Source: Ascarosepion bandense
Taxonomy: Eukaryota; Mollusca; Cephalopoda; Sepiida; Sepiidae
DNA length: 64,000 bases
Reading direction: 5' to 3'
NCBI GenBank assembly: GCA_037127315.1
Contig: JBBBDQ010001617.1
Location: forward strand, 848,501 to 912,500
In this document: piece by piece, positions 33,346-44,089 of the stretch
Numbering within the stretch: the stretch's first letter is position 1
Layout: every line of letters begins with the position of its first letter
Position numbers and translations under genes: made by a program
Notes under the pieces: model-generated
What the model was told of the DNA's origin: nothing
The model's input: the letters and a program-made list of their open reading frames with translations, nothing else
The model's database searches: none

Positions 33346-33679
33346 AGTAAAGGAGATAAAATAAGCTAGAGACAAAAGTTTTCTACTTATCTTTCGTGAG
33401 GAAAAAATAATGACAGATTTTTTGCCGTCTTTACCAACCTTATTGTTCAACATAAAGACACGGTAGTTAAGTTTTTCCTTTCCAGAACAAATCTGATTTT
33501 TGTTCCTTTAACTCATCGTTGAAGAAACAAACTCTCTCTTTTTTTTTTTGCATTCAACATCCTGTTTTAAACTATATTCACCTGCTTATCTCTTTTTTAT
33601 GTCCCAAGTTTTTTTTCCGGCCGTGGGCATTCATGACCTCCCTAACTTCCTTCTTTTTTTATTAAATATTTTTTTATAA

Positions 33680-33900
33680 TCATATTGCTTCAAGCAAGGC
33701 ATTTTACTGCCACTGTTGTGCAGAGGTTTGACATAGGAAAAACATTATGAGAAATAGTCATAGGTTATTGGGGGTGTCAGGAAGTGGATAAGAGAAGGCT
33801 GAGAATACTGATGAGAGTAGAGTGCACGGAGAAAGGAGCATGAGAGAGAGGATGCAGATTAGTGAGATAGGAGATGACTATTGACTTTACATTTAAATTC
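33680..33900 (-). mobile_element. LINE-X 3' UTR relic 1
   Basis: On the minus strand it ends CAGTGGCAGTAAAATGCCTTGC, the LINE-X tail, with the C-terminal AGCTAAAATCTCCAAGAATTT segment upstream. Confidence 0.75.
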
Positions 33901-33954
33901 TTGGAGATTTTAGCTGTTGGGCTAACTATCTACCTATCTATCTTTTTTTTTTAT

Positions 33955-34106
33955 AATATCGCCCCAAGTGAGGCATTTTATCGCCACTGTTGTGCAGGGA
34001 GTTACATAGGAGGAAAGTTATGAGAATGAGTGACAGGTTATAGGGGGTGTCAGGAAGTGGGTAAGAGAAGGATGAGAATACTGATGAGAGTAGACGGAGA
34101 AAGGAG

Positions 34107-34157
<51 letters not shown>

Positions 34158-34530
34158 AAGAGAAAGAGAGAGAGCGGATGTAGGTTAGTGAGATAGAAGA
34201 TGACTACTGACTTTACATTTAAATTCTTGGAGATTGTAGCTGTCGGGGAAGCAAGTAAACGGAAGGGAATTCTACAGGCGGGATGTGCGAGAAAAGAAGC
34301 TGCTGGAGTAGAATTTGGGTTTACAATTCATTGGTTTCACAGTAAAACGGTGAGACCTAGTTGCTAATCTTGTGGCTCGATTAAATTCGTATATAGGGGG
34401 CACCAGTGAGCTAAGTTCATCTGAGCAGAAGCCGTGAAAGTATTTGTCGTAGAGACACAGGGAAGCCACATTGAGCTGGTGAGAAAGTGATTGTATCTGA
34501 GCTGCCAAGTCGGGATTGATCACATTACAG
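33955..34530 (-). mobile_element. LINE-X 3' portion, relic 2
   Basis: The minus ORF 34272-34523 encodes LYDKYFHGFCSDELSSLVPP and TRLATRSHRFTVKPMNCKP, ending at FFSRTSRL. The 3' UTR tail at 33955-34010 matches relic 1. A (TG)n/(GA)n tract (34107-34175) interrupts the UTR. Confidence 0.85.
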
Positions 34531-34803
34531 ATTCTCCGTTAGATTTTGAAAATGACCCGGAGGTGGATAGCAGGAGCACCCGACCAAATATGGCAGCAGT
34601 ATTCAATGCACAGGTGGGTGGTAGATTTATTTTTTTTTTTTGCTGCCGGCAGTGTTTTTTAAAGTATTTTACTATTCCAGCTTTGTCTTTGTTTAGTCAT
34701 CCATTCACACAATCTAGTTATGTAGGTTACTAGCTGATTCCCATTTATTAGCTGCATTCGGTACACCATTGTAATGATAAATACGATAGGCTATCTATCT
34801 TAA

Positions 34804-35000
34804 CCCTCTAGGGCCATTCGTATCATATTTGATACAGTATGAAAACAAGCCTTGAAAGAAATATTTTCCTGAAAAATTTTTTAAGAGAAATATTTTATAA
34901 ATTTCAAATGAAAGCAGTACTGACTGCTCAGTCAATGAATACCAAATGTTTCCTTATAGGGAAATACTGTATCAAATATGATACGAATAGCCCTAGAGGG
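34804..35000. mobile_element. piggyBac-type MITE, copy 1 (197 bp)
   Basis: Starts CCCTCTAGGGCCATTCGTAT and ends with the complement. The inverted repeats extend ~37 bp with one mismatch, and TTAA flanks both sides (34800-34803 and 35001-35004). TTAA duplications and CCC ends are piggyBac hallmarks. It encodes no transposase. Confidence 0.9.
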
Positions 35001-35014
35001 TTAAGTAGTAATTA

Positions 35015-35082
35015 TTGGGGGATCTGTTTATTACTTCATAACAATATAGAACTGATCCCCCACTTTATGCCCAGTAGAAGCC
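35015..35082. repeat. MITE-X copy between the two piggyBac-type MITEs
   Basis: GGGGGATCTGTTTATTACTTC pairs partly with GAACTGATCCCCCAC; the sequence matches 33017-33095. Confidence 0.75.
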
Positions 35083-35086
35083 TTAA

Positions 35087-35283
35087 CCCTCTAGGGCCAT
35101 TCGTATCATATTTGATACAGTATGAAAACAAGCCTTGAAAGAAATATTTTCCTGAAAAATTTTTTAAGAGAAATATTTTATAAATTTCAAATGAAAGCAG
35201 TACTGACTGCTCAGTCAATGAATACCAAATGTTTCCTTATAGGGAAATACTGTATCAAATATGATACGAATGGCCCTAGAGGG
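35087..35283. mobile_element. piggyBac-type MITE, copy 2 (197 bp)
   Basis: Same length and almost identical to copy 1. The 40-bp ends including TTAA bases are perfect inverted repeats, flanked by TTAA at 35083-35086 and 35284-35287. One visible difference is GAATGGCCC here against GAATAGCCC in copy 1. Confidence 0.92.
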
Positions 35284-35289
35284 TTAATG

Positions 35290-36350
35290 TTATATCCTAT
35301 GACTTTCATCTGTCTCTTTCCGATTCTCTTGCAATAGGAAACAAAAGTAAATCATCCTTCAGGTTCTAAATCCATAAATTCTCATTATTCATGTTCTTCA
35401 AATGCTTTGGCATCTACTACAAATTTATTGGCGTATCGCTCGCTAGTTTATTCGTCTTCTGTTGACTCAAATCTGAAATAGCAAATCAAGGTGATACATT
35501 AACTCTTAAAAGCTGAATGAATTTTTCTACATGTGTTGCGCATTTTGGTATTGATTGCAATGTTAAAAGAATATGACTTCCGCTATTATTAGTCTACCGT
35601 TTGTCCATAATTTGAATCGTGCTTTAACATTGATCTTTACTGCTATACATTCAGAGATTCTTGATAAAATTACCAAATTGAAAAACAGTGAAAAATATCT
35701 GAGAAAATATTTATCGCTTTATCAGTATAAAAATGCATTTTTCCTTTTTAAATGATGAATAAAAATATCCGATTGGTTAATTTGCGCAAACTGATTTTGA
35801 TCCGTGGCCAGAGAAAACAGTTGTGTATAGTGGTTAGTTTAGGCATTTCTGACTGAGTTGGACGCCACGCATGGCATTAATAGCTGAATCTCGATTTGAT
35901 TCGACCTCTCGATTTATATTAAGTGGTGGAGAAACTACAAATGTCCTTTAACACGCGGCTTATTCCGTTTTCTTTCCGGAGTGGTAGCACCTGTTCGGAC
36001 CCCAGTTACGGGCATGTAGTGAAAAAGTCATTAAAGTATAAAAATCCCAGCTATACAGTTTTGTATAAAAATGACCAACAATGCATAATAGTGGTAAATT
36101 TAGAAGCAAAACATTTTCAAAGCAAAATGACCAACAATACATTTTATCTGTAGTTGAAGGCATACAATTAAGTTTGTAGTCACGGGATTTTAAAGTCTTG
36201 AAATTTTAGCGTCAAGTAACCCATGGGAGTTGATATACCGCTAAAGATATCAGCTGTGATCATCCTCACAATCTTTTATGTACCGTATCCCTTCAAGACG
36301 TAGGCAAAAATAACACTCTACTTAGCCTTTGTAGCTCTTAAGAGGTTTTG
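35290..36350. other. Mostly unassigned; possible LINE-X relic at 35570-35700
   Basis: 35573-35700 encodes SLPFVHNLNRALTLIF...EILDKI, resembling 27510-27610. The rest is unassigned. Confidence 0.35.
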
Positions 36351-36357
36351 TTTTGTT

Positions 36358-37985
36358 ATGGACATGATGCGCCTCGCTCTGAAGAACAACCAGTATGCCA
36401 CGCTTTTCAGTCAACTCTTTCAGTTGAATCGGCAGAAAAAGCAAGTTCTACTCGGAGCTCCGCAGCCGTCTTTAAAGCACCCCTGCAGAGGACAAGGTGA
36501 TAATCCTTGGCAATTTCAATGCCAGAGTGAGCCAAGATGCAGATACCTGGAAAGGAGTACTTAGCAGACAGGGCGTTGGTAACTGCTTACTGCTGGAGCT
36601 TTGCATTGAGCAGCAACTTGTCATCACCAATATCATCTTGCAGCAAAAGGACAATCGACATGGATGCATCCTCGGTATAAAACATTGGCATCTCATAAAC
36701 TATGTTTTTGTGCACCAGTAAAACCTCAAAGACGTCCTTCACACCAAACTGATGCCCAGTGCAGAATGTCACACCGATCATTGCCTAGTGCTCTGCAAAC
36801 CAATAAAGAGAGCCCCCTCCGCCCCGAAGTACTTCAAACTGAACTATCTTCAATAAGCTGAAGTGAAAGCTGACTTTCAGGCAGGCCTACTGTTCAAGAT
36901 TGAAAACAGTGATTGTTCAAAAGACCTCTCTACTGAAGCACTTGGATCAACTGAAGACTGTCATACTGCAGAGGTTCTGGAGTTTCCCACCAAGAAGAAC
37001 AAAGACTGATTAGACGAGAACAACCAAGAGATTCAGGAACTACAGGCGAAGCAGAGCCCACTAGGCCTACCTGGCTCAGCTGTCATGTTCTGTGAGGAAA
37101 GCTGCCTTCCGTCTGATTTGCATCAACCACGAGCGCAAATGAATAGTGGACCAACCTCGCAGAGAGAACTCTGCTATACACAGATCTAGGTGACTACAGA
37201 GGCTGCTACGAAGCTCTCAAGGCAGTGTATGGCTCGACTCACCGTGTCCAGAGTCTCTTGCACAGTGCGGATAGATAGGTGCTCTTCCTTGACAAAGCCT
37301 TCATCCTGAGCCGTTGGTCTTAGCACTTCCAGGCCCTCTTCAGGGCTGATCGATTCGTCCAGTTCCCATCTGTTCTCCGCATCCCCCAGTAACTAGTCGA
37401 AGCGGGGCTGGATGAACTGTTCTCTATGAAAGAAATTACCAAAGCCACAGAGCAGTTGAGGAGTGGCAAGGCAGCAAAAGTCGACGGTGTTCCAACGGAG
37501 ATCTGGAAAGATGAAAGACCAGTATTACACATCAAGCTCCACGAACTCCTTGTCTGTTGTTGGGAGCAGGGCAAATTTCCAAGTGATCTCCGCGATGCAA
37601 TCATCGTCACTTTGTACATAAAACTAGAGATAAAAGTCAGATTGCTCCAACCCTCGGTGGATCACTCTGCTCTCCAACTCATCACTCGAGCACCTCTGAA
37701 TAGATTGGTACTTACCATCGTAGAAGACGACATACCGGTAATCCAGTATGGCTTTAAAGCCAACAGGGGCACCACAGACATGGTGTTTGTCTTCAGGTAG
37801 CTCCTAGGAAAATGCCGGGAGCAGAACAAAGGACTAAACGTAACGTTTGTAGACCTGACTAAAGCATTTGACACAGTGAGCCAAAAGATATTCACGGAGT
37901 GCCTCGGCTGTCTCCCAAATTTTCTTAACATGGTCATTCAACTGCCCAAAGACCAGCGCGGCCAAGTCAGGTTGAAATCAGGTGG
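36358..37985 (+). mobile_element. LINE pseudogene: AP-endonuclease and reverse transcriptase
   Basis: Broken frames give an AP-endonuclease segment (ILGNFNARVSQDADTWKGVL, VGNCLLLELCIEQQLVITN, KHWHLINYV) at 36490-36720. A linker region follows, then RT at 37420-37975: LRSGKAAKVDGVPTEIWK, IQYGFKANRGTTDMVF and FVDLTKAFDTV. The FxDLTKAFDTV block is RT motif A with its catalytic D. At least five frameshifts or stops are present and the YxDD region is missing. Proteins of this type are often labelled craniofacial development protein 2-like. The element ends abruptly where a Penelope-like 3' repeat starts. Confidence 0.9.
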
Positions 37986-37989
37986 ATTT

Positions 37990-38560
37990 ATTTGTGTGGT
38001 TGTAGGGTTATAAGAGACTATGAGGTCAATTGTTTTAAATTTTTATAATATATCAATAGCTTAATTACAAATATGATGAAACAACACTCAAAAACATAAT
38101 AGGTAGAAATGTTAAACAAATTAATAATAATAATAATCAAATTAAACTCAGCTATGGAAGGCCATCTACACTAAATCAAAGCATCTCAAACCCAATAAAA
38201 TCACATTCAAAGTAGTCACAACACATTACATTGCATTTAGACATAGTTCTGTTAACATTTCGGTCTCTCACATGGTGTAGAAGCGCATTACAAATTTACG
38301 ATCTGCGTCTGCGATTCGGTTACTGTTATCGTTGCATAGCAATGTTTTATGTCTACACAGGATAATATCATCTTTGATGATAGATGTTTTTATGTTAACG
38401 TTCCTGTAACCTCTCTGAAGATGGCTAATTTGAGCCGAAAGCTTAGAACCAGAATAATAAATCTTATCCAAATGTTGGACAAGTTTTGTTTTTATTTTCA
38501 CCTGAAATTAAAGCCAAAATACGATGATTAGAACGGCTCATGATTAAATAATAATAGACA
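37990..38560 (+). mobile_element. Penelope-like 3' repeat, copy 2
   Basis: Shares AACACTCAAAAACATAATAG and GTAGAAATGTTAAAC (38085-38115) with 53015-53047, then jumps to the part matched at 53405-53830, including CTCTGAAGATGGCTAATTTG and GAGCCGAAAGCTTAGAACC. The GIY-YIG coding part is deleted here. Confidence 0.7.
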
Positions 38561-38635
38561 TTCTTTGCTATCAACATTACCACAATTAAACATTATATAT
38601 CTACTGTAGACATTGTAAATAACACGCTAAAGTCC

Positions 38636-39090
38636 GCCTTCCTCTACCGAGCGCCCATAGCTCAGAGGTAGAATAGCCGACTGACGTCGGATGTCTAACC
38701 GAACTGATGAGCGGTAATATAGCGGAACAGATCTGATTGCAGATGACTACTGAACACTCGTGGCCCAGAGGTAGAATCGCCGACTGATGTCGGATGTCTA
38801 ACCGAACTGATGAGCGGTAATATAGCGGAACAGATCTGATTGTGGATGACTACTGAACGCTCGTGGCCCAGAGGTAGAATCGCCGACTGATGTCGGATGT
38901 CTAACCGAACTGATGAGCGGTAATATAGCGGAACAGATCTGATTGCGGATGACTACTGAACGCTCGTGGCCCAGAGGTAGAATAGCCGACTGACGCCAAT
39001 TCGGTCGGGTTTCAATACTGTGTTAAAAGCAATCGGATGTCTAACCGTACTGATGAGCTGTGATACAGCGAAACAGATCTGTCTGCGGAT

Positions 39091-39095
<5 letters not shown>
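38636..39095 (+). mobile_element. Ribozyme-SINE (SINE-D) tandem array, four units
   Basis: Three ~114-bp units (starting about 38645, 38760 and 38866) have the A-box-like half of the tRNA head (GGCCCAGAGGTAGAATCGCCG) but lack the B-box part. They carry a degraded hammerhead (GCGGTAATATAGCGGAACAG). The fourth unit (about 38965-39095) has the full head, including GGTTTCAATAC, and an intact hammerhead. The first three are near-identical, so they arose by local duplication. Confidence 0.9.
39045..39088 (+). ncRNA. Hammerhead ribozyme, type I, complete core
   Basis: All conserved parts are present. Stem I is CCGTA (39045-39049) with TGCGG (39084-39088). The core is CTGATGA (39050-39056), stem II GCTGT/ACAGC (39057-39061 and 39065-39069) with loop GAT, and GAA (39070-39072). 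Stem III is ACAG/CTGT (39073-39076 and 39079-39082), and the cleavage triplet is GTC with C17 at 39083. The RNA should cut itself after 39083. The two-base loop of stem III is tight, so the closing pair may open. It sits at the 3' end of a tRNA-like SINE, presumably transcribed by RNA polymerase III. Confidence 0.85.
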
Positions 39096-39150
<55 letters not shown>

Positions 39151-39151
39151 A
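39093..39151. repeat. (TA)n/(TG)n microsatellite
   Basis: TA run beginning right after the ribozyme-SINE and passing into TG. Confidence 0.97.
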
Positions 39152-39715
39152 TTAATAATAATTTAAGCAAATATTATAAATGGAAGTATATTTCATAAAT
39201 AATTACTTTTAAAAAGGGTTCAATACGAAAGTGTGGCATAGATATAGTAAAGAAAGAAACATCATTTTAATTACTTTTGCAAACGATTTTATAAGTATTT
39301 TTCTCTATTTGTCAAATAAGCTATTTATTACTGCGCAAATGCCAGTTCTTTTCCATTTGAATTATTAGCATTAAATAAAGAATAAACACTTCTTTTAGAG
39401 AATTTTTTTCTTTTCCAAACAACATTTCTTATCGACGCTGTTGTCGGTATTAAGTACCTGATTTGATAGCATCGCAACGATTTAATACTTTGATTGAGAC
39501 GGACATTTTCACGGTAACTCTCAAGTTGAATTTATTTATTTTACAAAACTTTGTTTCCTTCTTTGCTTTTGTTATCGCGAGATCTCGCTCTCGTTTTTAA
39601 CCTGGATGAGAAAATAGAACTAACTTTGAACAGCTTATCTAGCCGACGATTTTATAGTTGTTTTTGTTTTCGGTTTTATTTATTATTCTGGAAATGAGCT
39701 GATAATGAGTAAGAA
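39152..39715. other. Unassigned AT-rich sequence
   Basis: Nothing recognised. Confidence 0.3.
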
Positions 39716-39717
39716 AT

Positions 39718-40455
39718 CAAAAAAAAAAAACAAGGAAACAAGAAACGTGTTTGTTGATGGCAAAAGAAAGAAAGAAAGAAAGAAAGAATGGAAAAAACGA
39801 AAAAGTGACGAGGAATGAAAAGCAAAGAAAAAAAAAAATTTGAGCGAAATGAAAGAAAAGTAAAGAAAGATGAAAGATGAAAGATGGACAAAGAATGAAA
39901 AGCAAAGGTGGAAGAAAAGGTAAAAAGAAGGAAAGAGAGGAAAAGACAATAAATAGAAAAAAAAAAATGCCAGAAAAGAAAAAAAAAAACAAAAAGACAA
40001 AAAAGAGACAACGAAAAGCAAAGAAGGAAGCAACGTATTTTGTTGAGGAGAAAGTAAGAAAAGAAAGAGAGGAAAAATGAAATAGAGTCAAAAAATGAAA
40101 AAAAAAAAAACGAATAGGAAGAAGATCAAGAAAAAAGATAAAAGAAGAATAAAAATTAAGAAAGAAATGTGTATAATTGAAGATAAGTGAAAAGAAAAAA
40201 AAAAGAAAGAGTGGAAGAAATGACGAGAAAAAGACAGAAAAAGAAAGAAAGGAAAACCGAAGAAAAAAAAGATTTAAATGATATAAATGAAGTTGCTAAA
40301 AAAAAAAAGGAAGTTTGGCAGAAAAAAAAGAAGAGAAATAGAAAACGGAAAAAAAGAGAAAACAGGAAAGAAATAAGAAAAAAAAAGTAATAACGAAAGT
40401 CGTTTATAAAACGACTTCTAACCAAAAAGGAAAAAAAAAAAAAAAAAAGAAAAAG
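39718..40455. repeat. Polypurine (AAAGA-rich) tract
   Basis: Over 700 bp of A/G-rich plus strand with scattered breaks. Lys/Glu/Arg ORFs (plus) and Phe/Ser/Leu ORFs (minus) are artefacts. Confidence 0.93.
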
Positions 40456-41050
40456 AATAAATAATTCTTATATTGTTTAATTAATCTCATCTCTACATAT
40501 AGTTTTTCTCCAATAAGGCAGTGTTTCACTGATGTTAATGAACCAAAACGTGAAAGTTTTAAATATTTATACTTAGGCATAGCCAATCTAACAAAAATCG
40601 TCTACATGAATTATTCTCCTGTATGTCGACTTGAAATGTTATTTTTTAAATGAAACAAAATTATCAAGAAACAGTACAAACCCCCAGGAAATGAATATAA
40701 AGGCTTCAAATAGCATACCACCATTACTACCTTCTAGTGTAGTAATCAAATCAATGTGTGGATCAGGTAGGGAAATATTAGTTCAGTTGGAATTAACAAT
40801 GAATTGCATCAAAAAATAATCCATATTAGATATTGATGGCCAGAAAGAACATGAATGAAACAACTTGTCTATAATAACATGCATAACAAACAGGTCGAGA
40901 ATATTATTGAAAAGTAATTAAAATATATCGATGTACATTGTTTAGAATTTCTCTTCTTAGTTTATTTTACTTTTTGTGAACTTAAATTGCTATTCTGAAA
41001 AATGACGTATTTTTTTCATTTTCATTATTGATCATATCGATCTATTATTG
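40456..41050. other. Unassigned sequence
   Basis: A 62-codon ORF (40631-40819) has no recognised domain. Flanking frames (KFKYLYLGIANLTKIV-like) are suggestive of an RT C-terminal region but too short to call. Confidence 0.3.
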
Positions 41051-41059
41051 TTTACTTTT

Positions 41060-41400
41060 ATTCGTCAAGGTCGACATACACAACGTGTAGCATAGTTCAC
41101 CACACCTGGTGCCATATATCTAAAGGTTCTTGATAAAATCTAAAGAAGAATCTGCCATGTTATCGGTTTTGACCTGGCATCTCAGCATCAGTCATTTTTT
41201 CCACCGTCGTAACGCAGTCTCTGTGTACTTTTTCTACAAATAATTTTTGCTAATTGTACTGATAAGCTTTAGTTTTTTATGCGTAATACAAGGTTGCATA
41301 ATTTTACTTTTGAAACTGTTTAATGTAACTATAAGTTCTGTTCTAATTATCGCCTTTCGTTCGTTGCAACATTGAAATGTAATTTAAAATCATTAAATAA
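41060..41400 (+). mobile_element. LINE-X relic
   Basis: TTCTTGATAAAATCTAAAGAAG and GACCTGGCATCTCAGCATCAGTC correspond to the relic at 27585-27670; many stops. Confidence 0.6.
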
Positions 41401-42005
41401 CATATTTCGTACAATTTATTTCAAGTTCAGTTACAGATTGTATGTTGGATTGTGTCTTAAGGCAATGCTATATAAACAGAACCTGTTGGTACATTATAAA
41501 TGAAATGCGATAAGTAGTCAAAATTGTCTCTTCTTCATGGAATGTGTAGCAAACTTCAACATTTTTAATAAGATATTTTTATGATCCTGGTACATTTGAC
41601 CTACAAACAATTTGGGTTGCGTTATGTTACCCCAGAGAAAAAATAAGATATAGAATTCGAATAAATAAATATTAACAAATATATTGATAGGACATTTTGC
41701 GAAAAAAAATAAAAATAAAATGAAAAATAAAAGTATATGTGAAGAGTTCAAAGAAACTCTCAGTGTCTGTAGTTGATTAACTCAGATTTTTGCGGGGGCA
41801 GAAAGAATACGTCTTTCAACTATGAAAGGTCACCGACGAAGAGATAGATTCATTCAAATCTTGCGCCGCCTGGAATTATTGTCAGGGGGCGGTAATTCAA
41901 AATCTCACCACCTGTGATTATCATCAGCAGGTGTTGATTCAACAAATGACACCTGAGAGTAACTCTGTCTTGTTGAAATTGAAAATAATATATATTCTTT
42001 TTCCC
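41401..42005. other. Unassigned AT-rich sequence
   Basis: A Phe/Ile-rich minus ORF at 41518-41751 shows no domain. Confidence 0.3.
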
Positions 42006-42009
42006 CTCA

Positions 42010-42600
42010 AATAACCGACGAATATTGGTACATATTTTGGGAGAAATATGTACCCTTCTTCAGGTGCTAGTAATTTCGAACCAAACCCTTATTACAATCA
42101 CTGTAGTATATCATTCTCATTCATTGCATAACCCTGCAAATTGTTCACCAATGCTGTTGCCTGGTATTGAATTCACAACTCTTTTGGTCAAGTAATAATA
42201 CTTTTAAATGTTGTTTTAAAGAAAACTTTTTAAGTGTATCTAAAAACTGTTCAACTATTGAAATATTTATAAAGATTCAAAATACCTAAGTCCCTATTTA
42301 ACCCTAGCCTATATGTATTTAATTTTAAAATCCAGTATTTTTCTTTCTTTCTGCGTGAGTATGTGGAACTAAAATCGGAATCTATCAGTAAACATTTGCA
42401 GTTTTCTAATGTGTGTCCTGGTTGATTGAAGTGTTAAGCTATAGTGGAATAAGGGTTGTTTTGGCGTATGCTTAGTTTATGATTATTAAAACGGAATTTA
42501 AAACTGTTTCCAGATTCACCAATAATACTGATAGATTCCGATTTTCTTTAAAATAACATTTAAAAGTATTATTACAGTTAGGTTTACGTTTAAAAATATC
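42010..42600 (-). mobile_element. Penelope-like element: GIY-YIG endonuclease remnant and 3' end
   Basis: Minus-strand frames give GESGNSFKFRFNNHKLSIRQ, then HFNQPGHTLENCKCL, YSRRKKEKYWILKLNTYRLG and LNRDL. This is the GIY-YIG nuclease C-terminus typical of Penelope-like elements, with an in-frame stop and a shift near its start. It is followed by CCTGAAGAAGGGTACATATTT and a complementary AAATATGTACC, a hammerhead-like hairpin with a degraded GAAA site (42072 down to about 42015). The RT part is absent. Confidence 0.82.
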
Positions 42601-42696
42601 CAAAAACTCTATCGCTTTCGACGTCACGTGATGTAAACATCTCGCAACAGACGCTCCTCACGACGAACGCTTCTAGTTTAAATTTTAAAATCATTT

Positions 42697-42731
42697 GTTT
42701 CTGATGAAAGACCTAGGCCGGTCTGAAATAT

Positions 42732-42740
<9 letters not shown>
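42697..42740 (+). ncRNA. Partial hammerhead motif running into (TA)n
   Basis: CTGATGA (42701-42707), a stem II of GACC/GGTC with a bulged A, then GAAA (42725-42728). Stem III could be ATAT/ATAT with an ATA cleavage triplet, but the 3' strand of stem I is replaced by a TA microsatellite. Probably inactive. Confidence 0.5.

Positions 42741-42790
<50 letters not shown>
42734..42790. repeat. (TA)n microsatellite
   Basis: TA run; a second one is at 42855-42892. Confidence 0.97.
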
Positions 42791-42792
<2 letters not shown>

Positions 42793-42852
42793 GAAATAAA
42801 TAAATACTGTCAAAAAATACATTTTTAAACTTACAACCTTTTAGTAGTTTTT

Positions 42853-42892
<40 letters not shown>

Positions 42893-42893
<1 letters not shown>

Positions 42894-43625
42894 CGACACA
42901 CAGACAAAATTTAACATCATGTGAATTTATAAAAAATTCTATATTTTTTGATAACTGAAAATTAATATGATGACTTCGTCACAGGTAAATGCACTTATTT
43001 TTTGTAACGATCTCTTTAAAAAATATAATAGATAAATATTACAGAATCTCTAAAATGCACAATTTGTTTTTTGTTGCACAGAAAAAACACTCGAAGACAA
43101 ATGTCTTTCATGTGAACAAGCGATAAAAACCTTAAGCCAACAGAGAACGTTTTTTTCTTCCGATCACGTGACTTGTCATGCGTTAAGTCCTTAAGAAACA
43201 TTTATGTATTTTCTCTCAAAGACTGCTTTAACAGATTCGATGTTGCTGATCGCTGTTCGGCTTCTTTCTTTCTTTCTTTCTTTGTAATGGGGCCTGTCAA
43301 CTGACGAATTGATTGATTTTCGAAACTGTTAATCATTTCAAATGTGGGTGGACGGGCCTGTGTTAATATGGAGAATTTGTTTCAATACAGTAATCTATAG
43401 AAGTTCTGCTGTCTCCCTGTCTTCAAATGAGTGTTTGATTGCAGGAAGATATATTTACGACTTAATTCAGTAGATTTTATGGTGATCGTAATATTATCGA
43501 AAATGAATTAGTAATGAAGGATGTATTCAAAAAGTTAAGCTATGTATCAACAAACAGGAAAATTTCATAAGAAAAAAAGGAAAATTACCAAAGTGTTATA
43601 CAATATCATTCATCTTCTATGGTAG
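42893..43625. other. Unassigned AT-rich sequence
   Basis: Short (TTTC)n at 43263-43284. No gene recognised. Confidence 0.3.
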
Positions 43626-43629
43626 TGAA

Positions 43630-43757
43630 TATTCGACTCTATTCAAAGATTAACAAGATAATTTAAACAACTGAAAGTAGATTCTACAGAAGGATGCTGA
43701 GAATATCATGGACAGAACATGTGAGTGACGCGTACGTTTTAAGACAAATAGTCTGGA
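43630..43757 (+). mobile_element. LINE-R fragment, target of a SINE-A insertion
   Basis: Encodes STRRMLRISWTEHVSDAYVL-like sequence (GGATGCTGAGAATATCATGG at 43696). The related sequence resumes after the SINE at 44086. Confidence 0.7.
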
Positions 43758-43768
43758 ATGAACGTAAG

Positions 43769-44074
43769 TCAGTTAAGTGCCTTACGTGATACACGCTTTG
43801 GGTGATCATGTCTCGAAAGATACATGACTGACTGGGCAGAAGATTATCCCGCAGCAGGTTACCATTGCTTTATGCGGTAGACTGGTTGCCAGCCAAGGCT
43901 ATAGAACCCAATCTGTCCTATTATTTAACCCATACCTGGAGGGAAGAGACGGATTAATAACTTTCCCAAAGTTATTTGTGCGTAAGTGAATGCAAGGAAT
44001 TCAACAGGAATTCGAACTTTGCTCCCCGATTTGTCGTTCCGAGTCGATATCCACTGCACCACAACGCACATCCT
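43769..44074 (-). mobile_element. SINE-A, full length (306 bp), with 11-bp target duplication
   Basis: Reference copy for the family. It runs from AGGATGTGCGTTGTGGTGCAG (5', at 44074) to CACTTAACTGA (3', at 43769) on the minus strand. ATGAACGTAAG at 43758-43768 and 44075-44085 is the target duplication. The head has A box TGGTGCAGTGG and B box AGTTCGAATTCC; its closest tRNA by arm pattern is Arg (anticodon-like ACG). The body has no detectable LINE-derived tail. Confidence 0.96.
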
Positions 44075-44089
44075 ATGAACGTAAGACCC

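Noticed and set aside
39676..40425. Phe/Ser-rich minus ORFs and Lys-rich plus ORFs
   Set aside because: Artefacts of the polypurine tract.
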